Shown here: one piece after another, positions 1-10,539 of the stretch
Layout: the number at the start of each line of letters is the position of its first letter
Position numbering within the stretch: position 1 is the first letter of the stretch
Assembly: GCA_002007465.1 (NCBI GenBank)
Contig: LNAC01000689.1
Location: forward strand, 1,040,473-1,104,472
Reading direction: 5' to 3'
Length of the DNA: 64,000 bases
DNA from: Ailurus styani
Taxonomy: Eukaryota > Chordata > Mammalia > Carnivora > Ailuridae
The notes under the pieces: generated by a model
The model's database searches: none
The model's input: the letters and a program-made list of their open reading frames with translations, nothing else
Told to the model about the DNA's origin: nothing
Translations under genes and position numbers: made by a program

Positions 1-1838
1 AAGAGCCTCCATTTTTAATTGCACCTCATTAATAGCTTTTTTGATTTCATCTTGGTTAGATTTTAGTTCTTTTATTTCTCCAGAAAGGGTTTTTATTTCT
101 CTAGAGAGGGCTTCTCATTATCTTCAATGGTTTTTTTGAGCCCAGCCAGCACCTTAAGAATCGTCATTCTGAACTCTAGTTCTGTCATATTACTAATGTC
201 CTCATTGATTAGGTCCCTAGCCATCATTACTGCCTCTTGTTCTTTTTTTTGTGTGTTGATTTTTTCCGCCTTGTCATTTTATGCAGATAAGAATAGATGG
301 ATGAGATAAGAAAATACTAATGGGTAGCAATGACCCCAGAGAAATATACACTAGCCTACTCAGAAGAGACCTAGAACTGGGGAGAAAAGAAAGAGGGGAA
401 GAAACCAAAAAACAAAAAACCAAAATCAAAGAAATAAAAACAAAAAAAATAAATAAAACAAAATCCTATTTCTATATACATATTATCCTATATCTATATA
501 TATTATCTATTTCTGTTTCTGTATCTATCTCTGTCTCTGACTCTATCTCTATATCTATCTGTATCTATATCTATTAGATTGGTGAATTGAACAGACCTTA
601 TATGTATACAAAAAATAAGGTTAAATACAATGAAGGGATAAAATATGACAACAATGAAAATTTAAAAAGATTAAAAAGTGTTGATAAGATATAATAGTTA
701 AAAACGTTAAAATAGGAAAAAGGAAAAAATTTAAAAGAGTAAGAAAAAAATAAAATTCAAAGAATTTAACTTTGAAGGACTAAAGAATCACGGGGAAAAA
801 GCCATTAATTCTCTGCATTGCTTTCCCCTAACTCTGGACTTCCACAATTCTCAGCAACCTTGAACTTGGCTTTGGCTGGATGTTTTTCCTGGTCTTCTGG
901 GGGAGGGGCCTGTTGCTGTGATTCTCAAGTGTCTCTGCCCGAGGCAGAATCGCACCCCCCTCGCCAGGGGCCAGGCTAAGCAATCAGCTCGGGTTTGCTC
1001 TCGGAGCTTTTGTTCCCTGAACGCTTTCCGTACCTCGTTGGAGGACGGGACTGAAAATGGCGGCTCCCAGTCTCCGACCCGGAGGAGCCGAGAGCCTGGG
1101 GCCTCAGCCCTCAGCCCGCCTCAGAGAAAAGCAGTCCCTCCCGTCTCCTGGTCTCCGGCCGCGCTCCGAGCTCACCCGGCCTGTGACTGAGTGTCTCTAT
1201 CTCTGGCGCGGCCCCGCTTAGAATCTCCAAACCCGGCAGATCCTGCAGCCGCTCCCGCACTGCTGCTCCCGGAGGAGGAAGGTGAGTCTCTCCGGGTCTG
1301 CCGCCCGTGGGGTCCCCGCTCACAGATCAGTGGCCCGGCTGAGCTTCAGATCCCAGCCCAAGGTAACCCCGAGCTGAGAGACACCTCAGCTCAGCTCCGT
1401 CTCTCCCGCCGGCTTCTCTCTGAGACCTGGGAGCTCGGTCGCGCTCAGACACCCCTGGTCTTTTTGTGTCCCCGTGGGTCCTGAGACCACACTGTCCCTG
1501 CAGGGGCTTCACCCCCCGCTTGGTCTCTGGGGCGACGTCCCTCAGTGGAGCCGACTTCTCACAGTTCCGAGTCTGTGCTCCGCTGCTCGCTCCCTTGCCG
1601 GCAGCCGGCCCCTCCCCCCGGGGTCTATCTTCCCGTCGCCGCAGATTCACTTCTCCGCACGTCCTACCTTCCAGAAAGTGGTCGATTTTCTGTTCCTAGA
1701 CTTGCTGCTCTTCTTCTCTTCGATCTCCGGTAGAATTTGTAGGTGTTCAGAATGGTTTGATAGCTCTCTGGGTGAATTCCTGGGACCTGATGATAATCGG
1801 TCTCCTACTCCTCCGCCATCTTGCCGCTCCTCCTCTCA
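1..1838 (-). mobile_element. LINE-1 5' end: CpG-rich 5' UTR and start of broken ORF1
   Basis: Read on the minus strand, the element starts near 1838 with a GC-rich leader containing the YY1-like core AAGATGGCGG, typical of mammalian L1 5' ends. About 1.5 kb of 5' UTR follows, CpG-dense at roughly 900-1700. A likely ORF1 start codon lies at 277 (minus). It opens a lysine- and arginine-rich N-terminus, but an in-frame TAA at 229-227 follows after 16 codons. Coiled-coil-like sequence continues to the window edge. The copy is therefore not ORF1-competent as read, but its promoter end is intact. The long open frames of both strands in the GC-rich part are by-products of composition, not genes. Confidence 0.8.
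478..575. repeat. TATCTN-type simple repeat
   Basis: Degenerate runs of TATCTA, TATCTC and TCTGTT units lie inside the LINE-1 leader, between the GC-rich 5' UTR and ORF1. Confidence 0.7.
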
Positions 1839-2499
1839 ACCTGAGTTTTCTTAGGTCAAACAATCAAGCATTTTGTTAACTTGGCATGTCAGTTTCAGTC
1901 TCCCCTATCATTTGATCATGCCTCAATCTTGAGGGATTGGGGTGACAGCTGGCCTGGCTACCTCCTGCTGGAAAGGGGCTTGAGGAATGAAACACCGTTG
2001 CACTTTGTTGGAAATACTTTCCAGTACTTACCTTAGCATGCCCCAAATATTCTTTCTTTCTTTGTTTTGGAGCAGCATCAGAAAGCACGTTTGATTACTA
2101 CATACCCAAGTAACGAAACGCACAGTATAGATAACCTAAATCTTAGAAAATAAGTGAGTTTCTTTTGCCCACCAGCCAATTAATGTTTATGATTCTAAGT
2201 CCTTTTGCTTTTAACATTATTCTCCAGCATCTAGCATAGGCTTTTTTTCATCATATGTCATGGTAAAGTTGGGGAAATTTGAAAATTTGGTCACTGGCAT
2301 TAGCATGGGGTCAGTATGATAATGCACCAAATAAAGTTTTGGGGGACAAATTCAGCATCTAGAGAGATATCCCAATTAGCCAAAATCTGGGAAATCCTAA
2401 TCATAGAGTTATGTTTCCAGGTGTAGGGAGTCAGAATCATCAGGGAAATATGATAAAGGAGAAAAAGAGCCATATATTTGTACTTAAATATGAGCACCC
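1839..2499. other. Unassigned AT-rich spacer
   Basis: No exon, tRNA or clear repeat boundary was seen. Part of it may belong to the 3' end (env or LTR) of the minus-strand retrovirus that follows, but I recognise no LTR. Confidence 0.4.
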
Positions 2500-2789
2500 A
2501 AAGTAATTAAATCAAAGTAATAAGAATGATAGGATGCATATTATTCATTGCTTAAATCTTTGGTACATTTGGGCCTGTCTTCTAAACAGTACTTAGAGGT
2601 CTGTCAAAGCCTCACTGGTCCATTTGGAGAAATCAGTGTCTGGGGTATGACACAAGCCAAGATCAGGATGATCTGGATTGTTATGCTCTTCTGTGGCATG
2701 GTTTCCATTCCCAATGGCATTCTGACAAGTGGGGCTTGGTGCCTCTGATGATTCCCAGGGAACCAGCTTTATTTAAGTGTGATGGATCC

Positions 2790-3700
2790 ATGGCTCGACA
2801 CCTTTTAACTTAACAGAGGAGTTCATTACCAGTGAGACCTCATATGGTCCTACGCAGTGGGGATGGAGTTAATCTTCTAGGTGTTTGTTTCTTTAGGACT
2901 TTAATAGGACCCAATTTCCGGAAACAGTGGTGGAGAGGAACATCTAGTAGGGTGTAATAACCTGCTAGAAGCAAAGTTACCTATAGTCGTTTGAGTAGCT
3001 TTCAAAGACTACATACCTTAGGCTTAACATGAGTTCCCTCTGGTAAGTGCATACCATCCTCAAAATATAGGAAGGGCCTCTCATGTAACATTTCATAGGG
3101 GCTCAATTGGAGCCTGCTTCTAGGGGCCATCCTTAGTTAGAGCAGGAGAATTAGCAAGATCTTATCTCAAATGAGTTTCCTGACAAATTTTAGCTAATGT
3201 ATTTTTAAGAGTATGATTCATTTTTTTCCCTATCTTGCCAGTAGGCTGCGTTCACCAAGAACCCTGTACTTTTGAATGAATATTTAAAGCACCTGACATT
3301 TTGGGATTATTTTTCCTGTCAAAGCTCCTCTACTGTTACTTTGAATAGACATGGGTAGCCCAAAGCTGGGAATTATGTCGTTTTAGAGGGCTTTGGACAA
3401 CTTCAGAAGCTTTTTGAGATCAGCAAGGAAAGGTTTCTCCCCAGCCAATAGAAGTGTCTATAAACACTAATAAATACTTCAAGTTTTCAGTTGTTCCTGG
3501 CATCATAGTGAAGTCAGTCTGCCAATCTTCTCCTAGTCCAGTGCTTCTAGATCAGACCCCTTTTATGGGTAGTCCCATCTTTGGGTTGTTTTTAGCACAT
3601 ATCATATATTTTTAAGTTACCTTTTGAATAGTCCTGTGCTTGTTTGGTCCTATGATGAATTTTTGTAGCATCTCTCCTATAATGGGTGCTCTGGTAAAGG
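2790..3700 (-). pseudogene. ERV integrase remnant
   Basis: Minus-strand frames around 3560-3360 show a gammaretrovirus-like integrase core stretch containing DFT and KYLLVFIDT, followed by tryptophan-containing sequence. Around 3090-2790 there are C-terminal integrase-like pieces (PYEML, and a W-RPYEVS motif). The frames are broken by stops, including one before the core. This is a relic of an old retroviral insertion. Confidence 0.65.
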
Positions 3701-3786
3701 TGACTTTTTTTTTTTTGAGACCTTGTAGCCTTGCTTAGCTAGGAAGTGTAGAATTAAGATTGTGTTTCGATCTGGTTTCTTTAGTC

Positions 3787-4221
3787 TTAGTGGCTATCAG
3801 AATGAATGTTGTTTACGTCTTGGAGAAGATCTTCTTCCAATTGAAGGTCTCTCAAATTCTTGGCCAGGCTTTTGCCAAAGATAATGGGAGAGTTCTGTTC
3901 TTGAAGCCCTGGGGGAAGAACAGTCCAGCAATATTGTTCCTCGAATCTGGTGTTGGGGTGTTCCCATTCCAAAGTGACTAAATCTTGGGGATCAGGGCTT
4001 ACAGGATTACCAAAGAAAAAAGAAAGAAAAAGAAAGAAAGAAAAAAAAAAAAAAGCATCTTTAAAGTCCAAAACTATGAACCAACTAAAATCTCTGGACA
4101 GAGTGGTAAGCAGGGTGTAAGGGTTGTGCACCCCCAAATGGATGTCTTCTACAATCTGATTAATTGCCTTTAAATCTTGGACAAAGCAGTATTCTTGTGT
4201 GCCTGGCTTTTGTACTGGCAA
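3787..4221 (-). pseudogene. ERV reverse transcriptase fragment
   Basis: A 144-codon open stretch resembles the fingers and palm of gammaretroviral reverse transcriptase. It begins with PVQKPGT and a VQDLKAIN-type motif, then VLDFKDAFF around the first catalytic aspartate region. Directly after that an A/G-rich simple-sequence insertion (about 4012-4055 on the + strand) adds a phenylalanine-rich run and displaces the expected residues. The segment ends with DVNN where a YxDD catalytic motif would be expected, so the second catalytic aspartates are not present. It is open by chance and inactive. Confidence 0.8.
4012..4055. repeat. GAAA-rich microsatellite inside ERV RT
   Basis: AAAGAAAG-type purine run on the + strand, interrupting the retroviral RT remnant. 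Confidence 0.8.
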
Positions 4222-4761
4222 AACTGGGATGTTATATGGAGAAGAGCAAGGGCAGATGAGGTCGCATTCAAGGAACTCAGTGAATAAGGGTTGAATATCT
4301 TGTCTAGCATGCTTCTTCAGTGGGTACTGTTTTAAGTCTGAAACCTTTGACTCAGAACAGACTTTAATATTTGTAAGTATTATAGTCTCTGCCCATCGCA
4401 GCCTCCCATCTGCCCACGCCTCTTACAGAATCTCTTCTGGGATCTTGGCCAGAGTCTTGAGTCTGTGGCAGTAGCCCTGCTTGGAGGGCTGACTGATCAG
4501 GTAAGACTTTGATGACCATTTGTCTGGGTGCAAGAGTGACTCTAACATTTAATCTGGTCAATAAATCTTACCCCAGCAGTGGAATAGGACTTTGAGGCAA
4601 ATACAAAAACACTGTTTCAGATGTATTTTTCCCATTTGACAGTCTTTTTCAAAGTTTTTCCCCAAAGTCCAGTCACTAACACTGTCTGTTCAGACAGTTT
4701 GGAAAGACAAGTGTTGAGTATCAAATAGCTAGCCCTAAAATCAATCAAAAGTCCAGGAATG

Positions 4762-4941
4762 TGGGTTGCCTGTGTGGCTCAGTTGGTTAAGCATCTGACT
4801 TGTGATTTTGGCTCGGACGTGATCTCAGGGTTATGAGATCAAGCCCTGAATCAGGCTCTGTGCTGGGCATGGAGCCTGCGTAAGATTCTCTCTGTCCCTC
4901 TGCCTTCAACCCCCTCTTTCCCTCCTTAAAAAAAAAAAAGT
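4762..4941 (+). mobile_element. CAN-SINE
   Basis: tRNA-like head (TGTGTGGCTCAGTTGGTTAAGC), TC-rich body and A-tail. It is flanked by near-identical AAAAGTCCAGGA copies at about 4747 and 4936, read as a target-site duplication. It interrupts the ERV. Confidence 0.85.
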
Positions 4942-5047
4942 CCAGGAGTTTGACTCCCACTGCATGGTCACGTGGGGCTCCCTATGGGAAATCTTGACTG
5001 GGTTGGTGAGGTCTAAAGGAGCTCCTGAGCTTCCTTACAACTGATCA

Positions 5048-5530
5048 CTACCAGTGATCTCTGGCATCTGGTGAACGGTGGGCTGGTGGCCTTTTTCTGG
5101 GGCTTGGTTTGGGCTGGGTGTTCTTTTCTCCAGTGTCGTTCCTGCTTGCAGTAGGCACTTTGGTGGAGTGCCACTGTGGCATGTCCCCTAAGGTTTGGGG
5201 CTTGGGGCCCAGACAGCCGACCTTACATGGAACTGTTCCTGGTGGCGGAGAGTGAGGTGGTCCTGGGCCAGAGCAGCCGCCGGTCAGAACAGCCTGTCTC
5301 ATCTTCTGTCCTTTTCTTTCTTGAACTTGATCTCCGCCCTTGAAAACTTTAAAGGCAATTTCAACCAAATGAGACACAGACATGCCTAGGGCTCCCTCTA
5401 CTTTTTGCAATTTCTTTTGAATATCTGGAGCACTTTGATGAATGAGGTCATTATGGATCATTTTTAAATTCTCGGAGGCCCCTGAATCTATGTCTATGTG
5501 TTGCCTATTGGCCTTAAAAACAATTTCCAA
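5048..5530 (-). pseudogene. ERV gag fragment (capsid end to nucleocapsid)
   Basis: A 160-codon minus-strand stretch begins in a capsid C-terminal-like region (KKLQKVEGALGMS, then a VEIAFKVF segment and a charged run). It passes into a proline-rich, basic tail. That is the expected order for a gammaretroviral gag capsid to nucleocapsid junction. No intact CCHC zinc knuckle was seen. It belongs with the RT fragment at 3787-4221. Confidence 0.6.
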
Positions 5531-5870
5531 AGATTCTGGAAGCTCTTCATTAGGCTTTTACTGTACCTCCTGAACCTTATTTATGCTTTTTTGTTTTGGA
5601 GCTCCCTCCTTTAGTCCTTTAAAATACAGTGTATAATGCTCAAGCTTGTTTCTGTCTCCCACGTCTTAAGGGCTCCATCTAGAGTCAGTTGTTGGCATGG
5701 CTAAGGCTGCAGTGGCTCTCAGTGGATTATTAGGGGCTTCTTAAAGAGTCTTACCAGCTTTTGCATGAGCCTTTTCTAAGATCTCTGATATGAGGAGGGT
5801 GAGAGGGTTTGAATATAGGCCCAAGTTGGATTATGGGTAGCCAAAAATAGAGGCAAAAAAATTTTCCATT

Positions 5871-6060
5871 CTGGGGGTGATTGGATGGCACAGTTGGTTA
5901 AGCATCTGCCTTCAGTTCAGGTCATGATCTCAGGGGTCCTGGGATGGAGTCCCGTGTCCGGCTCACTGCTCAGCGGGGAGTCTGCTTCTCCCTCTCCTTC
6001 TGCCCCTCCCCCTGTTTCTTTTCTCTCTGTCTCTCACATAAATTATTAAAATCGTTAAAA
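5871..6060 (+). mobile_element. CAN-SINE
   Basis: Diverged tRNA-Lys-derived head (CACAGTTGGTTAAGCATCTG), then GGTCATGATCTCAGG and a CT-rich body. Lies within the ERV gag region. Confidence 0.8.
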
Positions 6061-6197
6061 ACGTTTCCATTCCATACTGTCATCTCAGTAAACTGGTATC
6101 TTTTGCCAGTTAAACAAGTCCTACGATGAAAAGGAAGCGTAGAGCCAAACCAGAGCTGGTTGTCCACACCTCCAATAAGGACTTGCCTTAAAGCAAA

Positions 6198-6494
6198 TTA
6201 CCCTACTTGAGATGCCTGGATGACTTCCTCATCTATTGAGTACACTGTGGGGTGTGGGAGGGAGAGACCATTCTTATTTTTGACCATAGGGAAAGTGGGG
6301 GGCTGGGGCTGAGGCGGCGGAGGAGCAGCAGCGCCCCCATGTGTGGATCTGAAGGCGCAGTCAGTGTGTGCACAAATCCACAATAAACGGTTCTTTTTGT
6401 TAGAATCAGGTAAAACGAATTTCTTCACCTGCCCTTCTTGTTGAACTAGAATTTTATATTTCTTTTGCACAAGCTTACTCTGGTACAACAACAA
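6198..6494 (-). pseudogene. Probable ERV gag N-terminal fragment
   Basis: A 98-codon minus-strand stretch with a proline-rich run (PPPPPQPQPP) near its end, like the p12-type linker of gammaretroviral gag. The position upstream of the capsid-like fragment fits. No intact matrix domain could be recognised, so this rests mainly on order and proline content. Confidence 0.4.
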
Positions 6495-6892
6495 AAAGCT
6501 GAGCAGGGGTATTTCATCCCATTTCTTTTCCTGTTTTCAAAACAAATCTAGTTGCAAGGTAACATTCTAATTAAAAGATCCGTTTTTAGGCCGTTTTTCT
6601 CTGGAGTCTGAAGAGTACTGTGGCCAAGCAGTATTACAGAAAAGTATCATCTTCTTCTTTTTTATGGGGTCACAAGTAAAAGTTGACCAGTTTTTAAGTA
6701 TACATCCCAAAGGGCTACGTGAAAGGATCAAATTAGTATGACACACGCCTAGGCTTTACTTTACTTCCTTTATCTTAAACAAGGTCTTACCCTATACAAC
6801 ATTAGCAAAAGTAGATGCATGTTAGCAAGAATCCAAGAAACAAGAGAACAAGAGAGCTTCTCTGAGCAGAATTCTTAAGTCTTCCCTGATTC
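6495..6892. other. Unassigned, possibly ERV leader
   Basis: AT-rich sequence with no recognisable exon. It sits where the leader or 5' LTR of the minus-strand provirus would be, but no LTR ends were found. Confidence 0.3.
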
Positions 6893-7066
6893 TTTTTTTT
6901 TTTTTAAGATTTTATTTATTTGACACACAGAGAGAGATTACAAGCAGGCAGAGAGGCAGGCAGAGGGAGAGCAGGAAGCAGCCCTGATGCGGGGCTCGAT
7001 CCCAGGAGCCTGAGATCATGACCCGAGCCGAAGGCAGAGGCTTTAACCCACTGAGCCACCAGGCAC
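6893..7066 (-). mobile_element. CAN-SINE
   Basis: Poly-T start, TTTATTTATTTGACACAGAG-type tail, and a complemented head ending CTGAGCCACCAGGCACC. CCCTGATTCTT on both sides (about 6885 and 7067) looks like a target-site duplication. Confidence 0.9.
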
Positions 7067-7196
7067 CCCCTGATTCTTGATTGATGTCCCCCAACCAAGG
7101 CTTCTTTTCGGAAGTCAACCAAGACCTCCAAAAAAAGGTCAAATTTAAAGAGAAGAGAGGAAAAACCATCATCTGCCATAGTACACAAAGTGCTCA

Positions 7197-7322
7197 CAAA
7201 GTCTTGAGATCGAGTCCCGTGTTGGGCTCCCTGCTCAGCTGGGGGCCTCTACCTGCTGCTCCACCTGCTCATTCTCTCTCTCAGTCAAATAAATAAAACC
7301 TTAAAAAAAAAAAAAAAAAAAA
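7197..7322 (+). mobile_element. Truncated CAN-SINE with A-tail
   Basis: Body portion only (GAGTCCCGTGTTGGGCTCCC onward), ending in a run of about 20 A at 7302-7322. Confidence 0.75.
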
Positions 7323-7399
7323 GCCAGGCCTAACATCTACGCAGGTGTGTGTAGACAGCCTTGTGTTCCACAGGCTCTGAGGGCCCCTCCGAGGCCAGC

Positions 7400-8900
7400 A
7401 AACCAGGTACATTTGGGCATGTGCAGGTGATGCAGGTCAGGCTAAGCAGACGCCTAAAAAAGGCCAAGTAATGGGAGAGAGTGGGTCACAGGAATGGGTT
7501 CTCGGGGGTTCATGGCAGCTGCTTAATTCCAAGCCCTTCCCTACACAAATACACAAATTCCCCTGAAGGTCAAGCTGGAGGATTTTGGATTGCTTTATCT
7601 GGAGGCAGCCAGGTGGGCTAGCTGGAGTAGCCTCTAATCACAGACACCTTGGACCTTGACTGCTGAGTATTTCTGGAGTTCATCAGGCAGCCAGTATGAT
7701 AGGGGATAACAGTTGCCTGTGTAAGGCAGCTCCTCAGAAAGATTTTCAGAGGGTGGGCTCTCCTGAGGCTATTTAGAAGGTCGAAGTTCAGCCAGAGCTC
7801 CAAGACCTGGGGAGACCCTGAGGCCCAAGACCCGCTGACATGGGGCAGAGTGCCCAGTGCTTTTAAGAGGCCCATAGGATCAGTTGCTACTCATGCCGCA
7901 CTTACGGAAATAATCAGGCCAAGTCCACCTCACGCCTTAGGGTAGCCAGGGACCCGGGCCAGGGCAACGATGGATGAGGCCACAGGAGCATTCTCGGGGG
8001 GTCGGGCATCCTCCTTCTTCCGAGCACTCATTGGCACAAGTGCTCATATTCCTGATGAAGCAGAATTGGAGAAATCCAAGCTGCCTTGCTGGGGAAGGGC
8101 TGGGGGTGTTGGCCAGGGTATCCTCCAGCAAGAGACTCCGGGAGAGCGGATCTGTCAGGCAGCCAGTCCAAATGGGGGCTGAGAGTTGTCATTACAAAGC
8201 TGCCTCCTCAAAGCTATTTGTGGGGGTGGGGGTGGGGGTGGGGGTTTCTTTAACCTGGAGGTTAAGCAGGGAGCTGGGAATGGCCTTAACCTCCACAGGC
8301 CTGTGGGGGCCCCTGCAGCCAAAGGCCAGCTGACAAAGTGGGCATTGCCGGTCAGGGTGGCTAGGGACCTGAAGTAGGGTAATGTCCAGGGAGGCTGGTC
8401 GTGGTTGGGAGGGCATTGGGGTTGCCTGGCATCTGCCTAATTCCCAGCCCTGACTATACAGGTATGCATATAGCCCTTGAAGGCAGAGCTGGAGGACTCT
8501 GGATGGCCTCACTGGGGTTGGATTGGACAGGCTGGCTCTGGTACCCTCCAAGAACAGACAGCTCGGGGCCTCCGTTACTGCAGGAGCCTGGGAGCCCAGC
8601 AAATGGGGAGTACACATGGGGACTGCCTGATACCCATTTAATGGCTGCCTCACAGTGATTTTCAGGGGCGGGCTCCCTCCACGGTTGACACAATGCTTGG
8701 GGTTGGGGATGAGCCCTAGCTTCATAAGCCTGGGGGATCTCCTCTGGCCAAGGGTGGCTGGCAGGGTGTGGACCACTCGTGGAAGGTGCTGCAGCTCAGG
8801 GACCCAGGACAGGGAAAACGCTGGGCGAGGCCAGGTCACAAGGGCAAGCTAGTGGGGGTACCTGAAATCTACCTTGTTCCAAGCCCCAGCCTATGCAAAG
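7400..8900 (+). repeat. Satellite-like diverged tandem repeat, forward block
   Basis: GC-rich blocks recur about every 0.45-0.48 kb. The phrase CAGGCAGCCAGT lies near 7683 and 8158, with a related form near 8621. An AATTCCAAGCCC-type phrase recurs near 7525, 8440 and 8877. Copies are diverged. The same family occurs in opposite orientation at 10540-11345. The frames open here on both strands are composition-driven. Confidence 0.6.
8219..8247 (+). repeat. GGGGGT tandem run, G-quadruplex candidate
   Basis: Four consecutive GTGGGGGTGGGGG-type units give at least four G-runs of five on the + strand, separated by single T residues. Confidence 0.8.
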
Positions 8901-10046
8901 GCTGTTGTGTTTTGCAAGGCAATAATGTTCACAGACTGATTTGTCTGGGCCAGTGATGTATTTACATCGGTCCACAGTGAGAATTTCACAAGCCAGTAGC
9001 ATACAGGATAATGTCTTTTAGTTAGTCAATAAAGAAATGACATGCTCCCAAATAAGGTTAGTCATACTATTTTCCAGGCCAGGGGAGATAGAAGGAATAA
9101 ACCCCAAACGTAGTTGACGTGTACTTCTATATGAGTTGCTATTTGGGAGATGTGGTTTAGCCAACTGAGAGCTGAAGTCTGGCTGTTAGTGCAAAAGTAA
9201 GAGGCCCATGTTCTGGAGCGTGTTGGAAGGGAACGATGGTGCCGGTATTTGTGGGCAGAAGCTGTGCTGAGAGGGCTGGCTGGCTAGCTTTCTCCACTAG
9301 CTGTTACCTCTGCAGAGGCTAATTGCCACTCTTCGATCATAGGCGTAGTCCGCACTGTCAGTCTATATAGTCTAAATGGCCTCTTGCTAGAGTTGCTTCT
9401 TCACCTGGTTTCGTTCCTAAGGCCCCAGGAGGGCCCCTCATGAACTGAGCTACTGCGTTCTTCTGGGTGAGAACAGATGAGATGATGACGTCCTAACACA
9501 ACTTAGTTCGTTCTTATATTAAAACAACTTTCCTTCTAAAAAACCTTTTTTTTTTTTGTCTTTGGACTTGAAACCAGTACAAACAATCAACTGTGTAATC
9601 TCACATCACTCCCCCACTAATTAGGTCCTTAGACCTTATGCCCAGTACAGACCTAAGTTCACAAAAATAACAACCCACTCCTTGATTCTACGTCCACTTT
9701 CAGTCTTAGTCATGAACATTCAATCAAATTTGGGGAGTATTTTCCCTTGGGTTCGTTTACACCATAGTTTGATGTCCAGTAGACATCATTTTTGAGTAGA
9801 GATCATTTTTAGAAGCTCCAAGGGGTACTGGCTTGCATGGCACTATCAAGTGTGTGTTTGACCACTGTAACATCAGGATTCAAGGCTGTCTTATTTTAGG
9901 GATGCATGGTTTCATTCTCTTTTTAGTTCCCGCGGTGATTCTGATTTTGCTGTCGGAAGAGCACCCACAGTGCAGTGAGGAAGGGATGTGTTCGGGAGTA
10001 ATAGGCAAAATGGTACAGCCGGCCCGGCAGGCAGCGTGCCGCCCTG
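8901..10046. other. Unassigned, retroelement-like sequence
   Basis: No host exon seen. It lies between the two opposed satellite blocks and leads into the 94-bp tandem repeats. It may be part of an LTR element, but no coding domain or LTR boundary could be recognised. Confidence 0.3.
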
Positions 10047-10422
10047 GCCCAGTGGGAACGCCGATGGGCTGGATAAAAGATGCGTAGCGGATTCGCGCCT
10101 GCAGTATAAGGTCGTGTCCTCTGCACGTCTAATTCTTGTGGCCCAGTGGGAACGCCCATGGGCTAGATAAAAGATGCGTAGCGGATTCGCGCCTGCAGTA
10201 CAAGGTCGTGTCCTCTGCACGTCTAATTCTTGTGGCCCAGTGGGAACGCCCATGGGCTGGATAAAAGATGCGCAGCGGATTCGCGCCTGCAGTACAAGGT
10301 CGTGTCCTCTGCACGTCTAATTCTTGTGGCCCAGTGGGAACGCCGATGGGCTGGATAAAAGATGCGCAGCGGATTCGCGCCTGCAGTACAAGGTCGTGTC
10401 CTCTGCACGTCTAATTTTTGTT
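10047..10422. repeat. Four tandem copies of a 94-bp unit
   Basis: Copies start at 10047, 10141, 10235 and 10329, exactly 94 bp apart, with only a few differences between them. Each copy holds GGGCTGGATAAAAGATGCG (the second has a TAGATAAAAG variant), then a CpG-containing GCGGATTCGCGCC block and GTCGTGTCCTCTGCACG. The ATAAAA box, followed about 25 bp later by a GC-rich segment, resembles a core promoter or LTR U3/R unit. Because 94 is not a multiple of 3, the minus-strand reading frame shifts at each repeat. Confidence 0.9.
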
Positions 10423-10539
10423 CTTGTTGCACAAGGAATTCTGTGATTATTACGGCTATTATTACCAATATTTCTCCCAGCACAATCACCTTGTGTCATG
10501 CTAGGCTAAATACTGAGTAGTAGGTCAAGCCTCCGAATT

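Larger units (their letters stand above)
2500..6494 (-). mobile_element. Degraded gamma-type endogenous retrovirus
   Basis: Minus-strand fragments appear in provirus order from right to left: gag-like (6494-5048), reverse transcriptase (4221-3787), then integrase (about 3700-2790). The fragments read like gammaretroviral (class I ERV) gag-pol. They are separated by stops and frameshifts and interrupted by CAN-SINEs at about 4762-4941 and 5871-6060. No LTR pair or primer-binding site could be recognised, and env is at most a remnant below 2790. An old, non-functional copy. Confidence 0.75.

Noticed and set aside
918..1854. Several long open frames on both strands in the GC-rich left end
   Set aside because: They lie wholly in a LINE-1 5' UTR and have no recognisable domain; high GC lowers stop frequency.
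7970..8839. 215-codon minus-strand and overlapping plus-strand open frames
   Set aside because: Composition-driven frames across the satellite-like repeat; they include the GGGGGT run translated as a Pro/Thr repeat.
10047..10422. CRISPR-like array
   Set aside because: Units are contiguous 94-bp tandem repeats without spacers, in a mammalian genome.
9912..10489. Overlapping minus-strand frames with repeated RTRPCTAG-like peptides
   Set aside because: They are the 94-bp tandem repeat read in successive frames, not a repeat protein.
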